Assembly (NCBI RefSeq): GCF_003584135.1
Contig: NZ_QXFI01000009.1
Location: forward strand, 193,501-257,500
Origin: Flagellimonas pelagia
GTDB lineage: Bacteria; Bacteroidota; Bacteroidia; Flavobacteriales; Flavobacteriaceae
Length of the DNA: 64,000 nucleotides
Direction: 5' to 3'
The notes under the pieces: model-generated
What the model saw: the letters and a program-made list of their open reading frames with translations, nothing else
What the model was told of the DNA's origin: nothing
Database searches by the model: none
Program-made: the position numbers and the translations under genes
In this document: positions 26,610 through 33,369 of the stretch, one piece after another
Layout of the letters: the number at the start of each line of letters is the position of its first letter
Numbering within the stretch: position 1 is the first letter of the stretch

Positions 26610-27005
26610 TGGAGCCGGAGGGATTCGAACCCTCGTCCAAACAAGCAATAACCATGCTTTCTACATGCTTAGTTTCCGTTTGGTTGTCGGCGCACGACCG
26701 ACCGAAAACCGCCTATCGTACGCTTAGCTTCTTTAGTTTTACGACCTTAACGAAGCTATAAGATCGCTATGTTGACTTTTATGGTGCCCCTAATAAGACC
26801 GCCATCAACAAGGGCTGTCAAGGGACATTCAGCTTTCCCGCCTTGCGGGACTAGGCCATGACTTACTGTAGTTCAGTCAATTAGGCAGCTAAAGCGTAGT
26901 TAGACTCGCCATTTAAAAGGTTGGAACGGAGATTAACGAGCGTCAATTCCATAGCTCGGCATGCTTACATAGCCATTGGTCTTGCTGTCAAAACCGGTCG
27001 GCCCC
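26610..27005 (-). ncRNA. ssrA: Transfer-messenger RNA (tmRNA)
   Basis: On the minus strand the RNA begins GGGGCCGACC and ends with a T-arm GGTTCGAATCC and acceptor strand CGGCTCC, which pair to form the tRNA-like acceptor. The reading frame for the tag, 26910 down to 26881, is GGC GAG TCT AAC TAC GCT TTA GCT GCC TAA, giving GESNYALAA, a typical protease tag ending in LAA. The RNA rescues stalled ribosomes with SmpB. CCA is not encoded. The ~396-nt length fits Bacteroidota tmRNA. Confidence 0.95.
26881..26910 (-). other. tmRNA tag-peptide reading frame
   Basis: Encodes GESNYALAA followed by TAA, added to the C-terminus of stalled proteins to mark them for ClpXP-type degradation. The preceding alanine comes from charged tmRNA. 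Confidence 0.9.
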
Positions 27006-27255
27006 GTATTGGGATGACATCCCTGCGAAGGCAGGAATCTCTCCCATTTTTATCAAAGAACTTACTTCGCACTGAGTGCAGTCGTAATGTGGGCGTTCCC
27101 CCCGAATTCTCGAGGGTCGGGCTATCGGCTGTTCAGGGTACTTGCCTCTATCCCTAACGCGGTCGGCAAAGGTAACCATATCGATCAAAAGATAAAAAGT
27201 TTGTTTACCCTTGCCAAACCTCTTATTTTGGTCAACAATTATACCAAAACATTTT
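27006..27255. repeat. Repeat-rich spacer beside tmRNA
   Basis: Around 27013-27045 the sequence carries CCCTGCGAAGGCAGGAATCT, and near 27065-27088 TTCGCACTGAGTGCAGTCG; both look like the short intergenic repeats seen in many Flavobacteriia genomes. From about 27089 to 27165 lies another element with GGGCGTTCC, GGGTCGGGCTATC and CTATCCCTAACGC, which I recall as a recurrent Bacteroidota intergenic pattern. No ORF here looks coding. The repeat assignment rests on recall and internal palindromy. Confidence 0.4.
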
Positions 27256-28461
27256 ATGAGATTCGGAATCATTCGCGAGCGAAAAAACCCGCCAGACCGT
27301 AGGGTAGTGCTCTCTCCTTCAGCATGCCAAAATGTCCTTTCCCAGTTTCCCGACGCCCAAATTTTAGTGGAATCGTCGCCCATCAGGGTGTTCACGGATG
27401 GGGAATACAAAGAAAAAGGTCTCCAAGTAGTGGATAGTATGGATGCTTGCGAGGTGTTATTGGGAGTAAAGGAAGTCCCCATCGATGCCTTAATTCCGAA
27501 TAAAAAGTATTTTTTCTTTTCCCACACCATCAAAAAACAGCCGTACAACAGGGATTTGCTTCGGGCCATTTTGGATAAGAACATAGAGTTGTATGATCAT
27601 GAGGTCATTACCAACCCAAAAGGGCAACGATTGGTGGCCTTTGGTAGATATGCAGGGATTGTTGGAGCGTATAACGGTTTCAGGACGTATGGGTTAAAGT
27701 TTGGTCTGTTCCAATTACCAAAAGCAGAAATGTTGAAAGACCAACAGGCACTGATTTCAGAGCTCAAAAAGTTGAGTTTACCCAATATCAAGATTTTACT
27801 TACCGGTAGGGGAAGGGTTGGTAATGGGGCCAAGGAAATGTTGGATGGTATGGGTCTCAAGAAGGTGGGTGTGGACGATTATTTAAAAAAGACTTTTTCA
27901 GAACCTGTCTATTGCCAGATTGATGCTTCGGAATACAACAAACGCAAGGACGGGGTACGAGGCAATAAGGCGGATTTTTTTAAAAACCCGCAAGAGTACA
28001 GATCCAATTTTTTCCGTTTTGCAAAGGTGACCGATTTTTATATCGCTGGGCATTTTTACGGGGATGGAGCTCCATTTCTTTTTACTAGGGAAGATGCCAA
28101 ACAACCCGATTTCAAAATCAAGGTTGTAGCGGATATCAGTTGTGATATAGATGGGCCCGTGGCAACAACCATTCGTGCTTCTACCATTGCCGATCCCATT
28201 TACGGTTATAACCCCATTTCAGAATCAGAAACTGATTATAAGAAAGAAAACGCGATTGCCGTGATGGCCGTGGACAATTTGCCTTGCGAATTACCGCGGG
28301 ATGCCAGCAATGGGTTCGGGGAGGCATTCTCCAAATACGTGATTCCAGCTTTTTTCAACAAGGATGAGGATGGCATTTTGGAACGGGCGCGGATGACCCA
28401 AAATGGCAAGCTAACCCCTCGGTATTTATACCTGCAGGATTATGTTGACGGGAAGGAATAG
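27256..28461 (+). CDS. Lysine/saccharopine dehydrogenase-like NAD(P)-dependent oxidoreductase
   Basis: A 401-aa protein related to the alanine dehydrogenase/saccharopine dehydrogenase N-terminal fold: FGIIRERKNPPDRRVVLSP opens it, with FFFSHTIKKQPYNRDLL and YAGIVGAYNGF later. The nucleotide region is ILLTGRGRVGNGAKEML, a variant GXGXXG, and VVADISCDIDGPVATTIRAS is a catalytic-domain signature. It resembles fungal-type saccharopine dehydrogenase (L-lysine-forming), so lysine metabolism is a reasonable guess. ATG 27256 replaces a longer frame from 27211 that has no family match. Confidence 0.82.
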   Translation: MRFGIIRERKNPPDRRVVLSPSACQNVLSQFPDAQILVESSPIRVFTDGEYKEKGLQVVDSMDACEVLLGVKEVPIDALIPNKKYFFFSHTIKKQPYNRDLLRAILDKNIELYDHEVITNPKGQRLVAFGRYAGIVGAYNGFRTYGLKFGLFQLPKAEMLKDQQALISELKKLSLPNIKILLTGRGRVGNGAKEMLDGMGLKKVGVDDYLKKTFSEPVYCQIDASEYNKRKDGVRGNKADFFKNPQEYRSNFFRFAKVTDFYIAGHFYGDGAPFLFTREDAKQPDFKIKVVADISCDIDGPVATTIRASTIADPIYGYNPISESETDYKKENAIAVMAVDNLPCELPRDASNGFGEAFSKYVIPAFFNKDEDGILERARMTQNGKLTPRYLYLQDYVDGKE

Positions 28462-28540
28462 ACCGTAAATCGAGAACTAAGAATTTTTAGTTGGTAATCT
28501 CTTGTTTTTTAGTATATTGTCTGTCCTATCATTCTAAAAA

Positions 28541-28816
28541 GTGCATTTTAATTGGTTGACTTCGGGTGACGAGAACCTAGCCACAAAAAGGGCCTGTATC
28601 GATATGGAATACAGCCTAAGACCCAAGATTACCCGATTTCTTCTAAAGAAAATCGATGGGGATTTTTGTAGTGATTTCTCTTGTTTTTATTTTGATGTGG
28701 ACCTCAAGCGCAAATGGGTCTGGATTTCCGAAAAGACACCCATGGAATATATCAAAAAAATGTTGCCCGATTTTGATACGGAAATCAATGGAACCAATAT
28801 TTTCTCCGTCGCTTAA
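28541..28816 (+). CDS. Hypothetical protein, 91 aa
   Basis: A small frame with GTG at 28541; ATG at 28604 would give 70 aa. The protein is mixed charged/aromatic (FYFDVDLKRKWVWISEKTP) without signal peptide, membrane span or domain I recognise. It sits 79 nt after the oxidoreductase and ends 2 nt before the convergent PHP gene, filling the gap neatly, which favours a real gene. Confidence 0.5.
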   Translation: MHFNWLTSGDENLATKRACIDMEYSLRPKITRFLLKKIDGDFCSDFSCFYFDVDLKRKWVWISEKTPMEYIKKMLPDFDTEINGTNIFSVA

Positions 28817-28818
28817 GC

Positions 28819-29934
28819 TTAATCATCAATTTTGATGCCCCATTCAATGGTGGGTTGCTCCTTTGGGGCCACGTAGGCACCCAATGCTTTCAGTTTTAAG
28901 GTTATCCCATCTTTCTTTTCCAAGGTTTTAATGTTGATGGTCTTTGTGCTACCAGCAGGAACCGTGAATACTGGGGAGCTTGAATAGAACGTGTAGGGCA
29001 TCTGGTTTTCAAAAATGAGGTCACTAGTGGAAACGTTCTTCAAGGTAACTTCCAAAATGGAAGTTTTGTTGATGTATTGTGCTTTTTCGACTTCGATGCA
29101 GGCCTGCAAGAGCGGGACCAAGTTTTCCTTCTTCCCGACCAAGAGAGAGTTGAAGACCGCTACGGTCCTTCCGGCAAACAAGGCATCCTTGAGGGATTCG
29201 GCAGTTTTTTCTTTGGCAAAAACCAAGGTTATGGGACGATCATGCCCTTTTTCGATATAATCCCAATCAATAAGGCCATGGATATCACTGGTTCCCATAA
29301 TGGTCAAATTGTTTTCCAAGGCAAGGGCCAATGATTCTTCTGCATAATCACCGGTATTGATAACCTCTATTCCGTTGAGTTCACCTTTTTTGATCCGCTC
29401 TTTTTGAAAATCACTTAAAATGGGTGTTCCCTTTGGGGACTGTGCGTACCATGCCGGATGGTTCCAAAAGATAAAAGCACCCTGTTTTTGGGCCTCTGCA
29501 AAGGAATCTTCGGCATTTTCATTCAATAATTTGTTGGCATCCTGTATAAAGACCGCGTTATTGTGTCCCATGGGAGCCTGTCTGGTAATTTCAGACCCAT
29601 GGATGATCAAAAGATCATGATCCTTGGCTTCCTGTAGTGCCAAATGGTAAGAACGGTTCCGGTCTGGGTGAGGAATGTCTTCCTTGTGGGGTTGATATTC
29701 AATGTGTTCCGTTAATGAAATAACATCTAGATTATCGCGAAGCGCCTCCATCACACGAATGGTCGGCCACACGTTTCCATCGGAAAAAACAGTATGTTGG
29801 TGAAGGTCGGTCTTCAAGGTTTTGTATCCGGGAACGTCAGGGAAGGTGATGGCCCGTGAACTTTTGTGCGAATGGTCTTGGGCGGATAGGGCCAAAGTGG
29901 AAACAAGGGCAATAAAAAGAGGATGGAATTTCAT
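28819..29934 (-). CDS. Exported PHP-domain phosphoesterase (Sb-PDE-like)
   Basis: A 371-aa protein with a signal peptide (LVSTLALSA before QD). The PHP metal ligands are visible: LHQHTVFSDG, SLTEHIEY, IHGSEIT, NHPAWY and TSDIHGL. The domain spans about residues 35-260; the last ~100 residues are a beta-rich tail. PHP proteins hydrolyse phosphoesters; those exported in Flavobacteria resemble the Sb-PDE phosphodiesterase. It is a single gene, divergent from the DUF1801 gene. Substrate unknown. Confidence 0.82.
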   Translation of the reverse strand: MKFHPLFIALVSTLALSAQDHSHKSSRAITFPDVPGYKTLKTDLHQHTVFSDGNVWPTIRVMEALRDNLDVISLTEHIEYQPHKEDIPHPDRNRSYHLALQEAKDHDLLIIHGSEITRQAPMGHNNAVFIQDANKLLNENAEDSFAEAQKQGAFIFWNHPAWYAQSPKGTPILSDFQKERIKKGELNGIEVINTGDYAEESLALALENNLTIMGTSDIHGLIDWDYIEKGHDRPITLVFAKEKTAESLKDALFAGRTVAVFNSLLVGKKENLVPLLQACIEVEKAQYINKTSILEVTLKNVSTSDLIFENQMPYTFYSSSPVFTVPAGSTKTINIKTLEKKDGITLKLKALGAYVAPKEQPTIEWGIKIDD

Positions 29935-30020
29935 GTCGTTGGTTTTTCCAAAAGTATAAAACCAACGTATTCTTTGGTTTAAGAAACGGTTAATTGAAAT
30001 GTTTTTTCGAATTTTAATTC

Positions 30021-30386
30021 ATGAACCCTGCCGAAGACTATATCCTGAACCAAGAGGAACCTTTTAAGAGCATTTTATTGCAATTACAGGTATTGGTGGA
30101 GACCACGGCACCCAAGGTTGAACTAAAGTTCAAGTACCGGTTGCCGTTCTACTATCTTAATGGCAAACCCTTTTGTTATTTCAATGTGTCCCGTAAAAAA
30201 GGATATGTGGATGTAGGTTTTTGGAGCTCAGCGCACCTGAGCGTCCATCTAGACAAAATGGTAACAGAAAAGCGAAAGGTGATGCGGTCTCTACGCTATT
30301 TCAATTTGGAAGATATGGATGCCGAAGTTTTTATGGAGGTTATCCAGGATGCAGAAACTGTCAACCACAAAGGATTTTGGAAATGA
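30021..30386 (+). CDS. DUF1801 (YdhG-like) protein
   Basis: A 121-aa cytoplasmic protein of the YdhG/DUF1801 fold, recognised from KFKYRLPFYYLNGKPFCYF and KGYVDVGFW. The fold relates to frataxin/CyaY-like proteins, but function is unproven. It ends exactly where the convergent PepSY gene ends, with no room for a separate terminator. Confidence 0.8.
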   Translation: MNPAEDYILNQEEPFKSILLQLQVLVETTAPKVELKFKYRLPFYYLNGKPFCYFNVSRKKGYVDVGFWSSAHLSVHLDKMVTEKRKVMRSLRYFNLEDMDAEVFMEVIQDAETVNHKGFWK

Positions 30387-31955
30387 TCAACTTTTGGTTG
30401 GGACAAACTCGGTCTGTTTTGTTTTCAACTTGAAGAAGGCGATCCAAAGGGTCACCAATCCCAAGATCAACCAAAGCAAGTCTACCAACAAAATTTGTTC
30501 CTGTCCATTCCTGTAAGCTGTCCAAAGCCAATTACCTGACATGACTCCATTGGCCACCGGAATCCATAAGGCCAAAATTCCACCCGAAATCAACGTCCAT
30601 TTATTGGTAAAGCTTATGTTTTTTTTAAAAACGAAGAAAAGAGTGGCCACTAACCAAATGGGGAAATAGGTTCGGTAAAGGAATGCCATATCCACATGTT
30701 GAGCAAACTTGACTATGATGAATTCCAAAGCGGTCACAGGATACATTGTCAAGCAGATGGCTATATAAATATTGGCCACTTGATGATTGAATTTTCGTCT
30801 TTTCTCAGGAATGTTCTTTTTGTCTCTTGCCACCAACCATATCAAGATGCCTGAAAGGATCACAAAGCAGGATATCAATCCAAGGATAAAAGAAATGACC
30901 CGCAAGCCATAACCGGCATAATCCCCAAAATGCAATCGGAACATGATGTTCTTTACCCCATCCAGATAAGAATTGTTGGTCATGGGAACTTTTTCCTCCA
31001 CAATGGAACCATCCGCAATTTTATAGATGCGATGCCCTGCACCACTAAATTTGGAGGCATATCCCAGATGTCCGCTTATGGAAATGTGCATGTTGGTGTC
31101 CCCATAATTGAAAATATGGGCCTCGGTGAGCCTAAAATCGGGCCAATCCTCTTTTACTTCGTCGACTAGGTTGTCAATATAGATGGGCTGTTCCAGTTTT
31201 TCATTTTGATAGGCATATATAGGGTGGTTGTATTCCAGGTCTTCGTACAGTTTGTTTTGGTCACCATCGTACAGACCCATGACAATCGGTAAAATTAAAA
31301 TCCCTTTCAACAAAAAGAAGGCCCCGGTCACGGCATATACAAATTGAAATGGAAAGCCGATCACACCCAAGGCGGTATGGGCATCGGTCCACACCGTTTT
31401 TAGCTTGCCCCATGGCCTAAAGGTGTAAAAATTGGATACGATTTTGTCCCAATGCACCAAAATACCCGTAATAATGGCAAAAAGGAAGAAGAAGGCTACC
31501 AATCCCGCCAAATACCGACCATAAGGGTAGGGGATTTGGTCTAAAAAGTGAAGGCGATACAAAAACTCTCCCAAGTGATAGGAACCCCTATAGTCCGAGG
31601 TGGTCTTATCCTCAGTATCCATATAGAAAAAAGCCCCAACCTTGTCTTTCTCAGTGGCCAACGAATCTTTGGAAGCCGATAAGCTCACCGAAATGTTCCG
31701 TTCGTTGAAATAGTGGTAGAGCTCTACATCTCTTCCCTGGAGGTTGTAATTTTCGGAAAGATCTTTCAAATACTGGTCTACACTCCCCGGAATGGCATCT
31801 TCTTGGGACACTTGGTGTCCACGTTGCCAATTGGCAATTTCATCCCTGAAAAAGGAAAAGGAACCCGCAAAGAAAATAACGTAAAGTGCCACACTGATCA
31901 CAATACCGCTAACGGTGTGGGTATGGAAGAGGATATTATAGATTCTGTTCCCCAT
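30387..31955 (-). CDS. PepSY-associated transmembrane protein, probable siderophore reductase
   Basis: A 522-aa inner-membrane protein opening with FHTHTVSGIVISVALYVIFFAGSFSFFRDE, typical of PepSY-TM proteins; further spans are near 180-200, 230-255, 370-400 and four at the C-terminus (IAICLTMYPVTALEF). Related proteins (FpvG/PiuB type) sit with siderophore receptors and are thought to reduce ferric-siderophores at the membrane. It is last in the receptor operon. ATG 31955 avoids overlap; GTG 32003 would overlap the previous gene by 44 nt. Confidence 0.83.
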   Translation of the reverse strand: MGNRIYNILFHTHTVSGIVISVALYVIFFAGSFSFFRDEIANWQRGHQVSQEDAIPGSVDQYLKDLSENYNLQGRDVELYHYFNERNISVSLSASKDSLATEKDKVGAFFYMDTEDKTTSDYRGSYHLGEFLYRLHFLDQIPYPYGRYLAGLVAFFFLFAIITGILVHWDKIVSNFYTFRPWGKLKTVWTDAHTALGVIGFPFQFVYAVTGAFFLLKGILILPIVMGLYDGDQNKLYEDLEYNHPIYAYQNEKLEQPIYIDNLVDEVKEDWPDFRLTEAHIFNYGDTNMHISISGHLGYASKFSGAGHRIYKIADGSIVEEKVPMTNNSYLDGVKNIMFRLHFGDYAGYGLRVISFILGLISCFVILSGILIWLVARDKKNIPEKRRKFNHQVANIYIAICLTMYPVTALEFIIVKFAQHVDMAFLYRTYFPIWLVATLFFVFKKNISFTNKWTLISGGILALWIPVANGVMSGNWLWTAYRNGQEQILLVDLLWLILGLVTLWIAFFKLKTKQTEFVPTKS

Positions 31956-31959
31956 AAGA

Positions 31960-32259
31960 TCAAACAATTGGATGGGTTTGGTTCCCAAAATAGAATATGA
32001 CACCTAGAAGAACACTGGCCAGTAGGTAAATGCCCCATATTTTCCAGCCATTTTTACCCAGAAAAGCCAATACCATTAAAACGGCCCACAGAATGAAGGC
32101 AGAAAAGGTGCAGGTGATGATAACGGTCACATGATCGAAACAACTGGCCAAGGCCATATGAAAAGTGACTGCGACCATGAGCCCACCTAAAATGGCGGCA
32201 CTAATTTTGGCAAATCGTTGCCAGGGTGATGGGGTCAAATATTTTTTATTGGCTGGCAT
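31960..32259 (-). CDS. Small membrane protein resembling DUF3649
   Basis: A 99-aa protein with three hydrophobic spans (ISAAILGGLMVAVTFHMAL, TFSAFILWAVLMVLAFL, IYLLASVLLGVIFYF). In siderophore loci of Proteobacteria two small membrane proteins, DUF3325 and DUF3649, accompany the PepSY protein; this one has the GG-LxxA first span and W-containing second span of the latter. Similarity is by pattern only. It starts 3 nt after the previous gene and likely helps the reductase in an unknown way. Confidence 0.68.
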   Translation of the reverse strand: MPANKKYLTPSPWQRFAKISAAILGGLMVAVTFHMALASCFDHVTVIITCTFSAFILWAVLMVLAFLGKNGWKIWGIYLLASVLLGVIFYFGNQTHPIV

Positions 32260-32262
32260 GGT

Positions 32263-32595
32263 TTAGAACAAAATGGTTTCAAAAAGTAAGGACAGCACCA
32301 AAGTACAAGCGAGTGAGGAATAGGTCAACAATCGCAAGGGAGCCAGTAAAATGACCAAACTGGCAACAGTCATGAGAATGATAAAAAAAGTAAACGCCCC
32401 GGAGCCCATTCCCCAATAAAAGCAGCTTAGCCCCAGTGACAATGTCAAAAGGGCCAAACCAGTATATTTAGAGGTTTTGGCATGTTCACTTAACCAGGTT
32501 TCAACCCCAAAACTACTGATGGCAGCCATCTTTTTGGAAGTGCTGTACAGAAGATAAAAGGCGATAAAAATGAGGAGCGAAATACCGGTAGTCAT
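32263..32595 (-). CDS. Small membrane protein resembling DUF3325
   Basis: A 110-aa protein with three or four hydrophobic spans. The middle, SEHAKTSKYTGLALL followed by FYWGMGSGAFTFF, recalls DUF3325, in which a His/Arg-rich loop precedes a WGxxxG span. It lies 9 nt after the DUF4198 gene and 3 nt before the next small membrane gene, all in the same direction. Role in iron release is inferred from the locus. Confidence 0.68.
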   Translation of the reverse strand: MTTGISLLIFIAFYLLYSTSKKMAAISSFGVETWLSEHAKTSKYTGLALLTLSLGLSCFYWGMGSGAFTFFIILMTVASLVILLAPLRLLTYSSLACTLVLSLLFETILF

Positions 32596-32604
32596 AAGTT
32601 GGGT

Positions 32605-33318
32605 CTATTTGATGCAATACGTGGCGCAGTGCCAAATAAATTGATAATCCTCGCCTTTGTAGGTGCCGGGAACTTCTTCCTTGATGGTGGTCTCCACGAT
32701 GTATTTGGTCTCCCAAGGTCTTGCAAAGGAAACCTGCCCGTTATCATCCGTATACAAAGTCTTGGACCAAAGGTCGGCTACATAAATTTTCAGTTCGTTC
32801 TTGACCAGAGGCTCGCCTTTGTAGAATACCTGAAGCTTAACTTCATTGCTATCATTGGCCAATTGTTTTACCACGATCCCATTTGGGTTTGCCGTTTGGG
32901 TATCACCATCAGTCTTTCCTACCTGCACTTTGGCTGTGGAGTGGTAGTGGGTCTTGAAAATACCGAAATCGTATTGGGTATAATCAATGACATCAATTTC
33001 ATTGTTGTTGAGAGTCACGGTATACACCCCATCTTTGGAAGGGGTAAAGAAGGCCAAATAATGGTCTTCTTTGGCCTCGGTCTTCAATTCGGTCTTGGTG
33101 CCATCCGGGGCAATTACCCAAAGGGTAAAATTGGCTACCGATGGAAAGGCCTCGCCTTCCACTTTTTCGATGACACCATAGGTGTACTCCCCAAAATGAA
33201 CACGGACTTCATGTTTTTGACCTGATTTTGCAGTGCCGTTGGTTTCAATCCATAAATAATGTGCATTAGCGGATATGGCTGCAAAGAAGAAAAAGAGATA
33301 TAAAAGTTTTGTTCTCAT
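32605..33318 (-). CDS. DUF4198 periplasmic protein
   Basis: A 237-aa exported protein. The signal peptide (FFFAAISANA) would leave a mature N-terminus of His-Tyr-Leu-Trp (HYLWIE), and an N-terminal His is typical of this family and can bind metal. The rest is beta-sandwich: a carboxypeptidase-regulatory-like region with VYTVTLNN, and KTLYTDDNGQVSFARPW near the end. Two C-terminal cysteines (WHCATYC) may form a disulfide or bind metal. It follows the TonB receptor and precedes the membrane proteins, so periplasmic handling of iron-siderophore is plausible. Confidence 0.82.
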   Translation of the reverse strand: MRTKLLYLFFFFAAISANAHYLWIETNGTAKSGQKHEVRVHFGEYTYGVIEKVEGEAFPSVANFTLWVIAPDGTKTELKTEAKEDHYLAFFTPSKDGVYTVTLNNNEIDVIDYTQYDFGIFKTHYHSTAKVQVGKTDGDTQTANPNGIVVKQLANDSNEVKLQVFYKGEPLVKNELKIYVADLWSKTLYTDDNGQVSFARPWETKYIVETTIKEEVPGTYKGEDYQFIWHCATYCIK

Positions 33319-33330
33319 AGTATTGTTTTT

Positions 33331-33354
33331 AGGGTCCCTGGCGACAGGGACCCT
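33331..33354. other. Perfect stem-loop between receptor and DUF4198 genes
   Basis: AGGGTCCCTG, loop GCGA, CAGGGACCCT make a 10-bp perfect hairpin 15 nt after the receptor stop. On the transcribed strand it is followed by TAAAAAC, not a U-run, so full termination is unlikely. It may stabilise the receptor mRNA or lower downstream expression. Confidence 0.5.
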
Positions 33355-33369
33355 TTGGTTTAAGGTTGC

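Noticed and set aside
26339..26644. 101-aa minus-strand frame running into the tmRNA 3' end
   Set aside because: It overlaps the tRNA-like end of tmRNA and the better small membrane frame on the plus strand, and the protein has no coding character.
26610..27005. tmRNA as integration site of a mobile island
   Set aside because: No integrase, no direct repeat of the tmRNA 3' end and no foreign gene block is visible on either side.
26988..27584. 198-aa minus-strand frame over the tmRNA 5' end and the oxidoreductase gene
   Set aside because: It is antisense to a clear enzyme and crosses the tmRNA end and repeats.
33331..33354. Hairpin after the receptor gene as a full terminator
   Set aside because: The transcribed strand has TAAAAAC after the stem, not a U-run.
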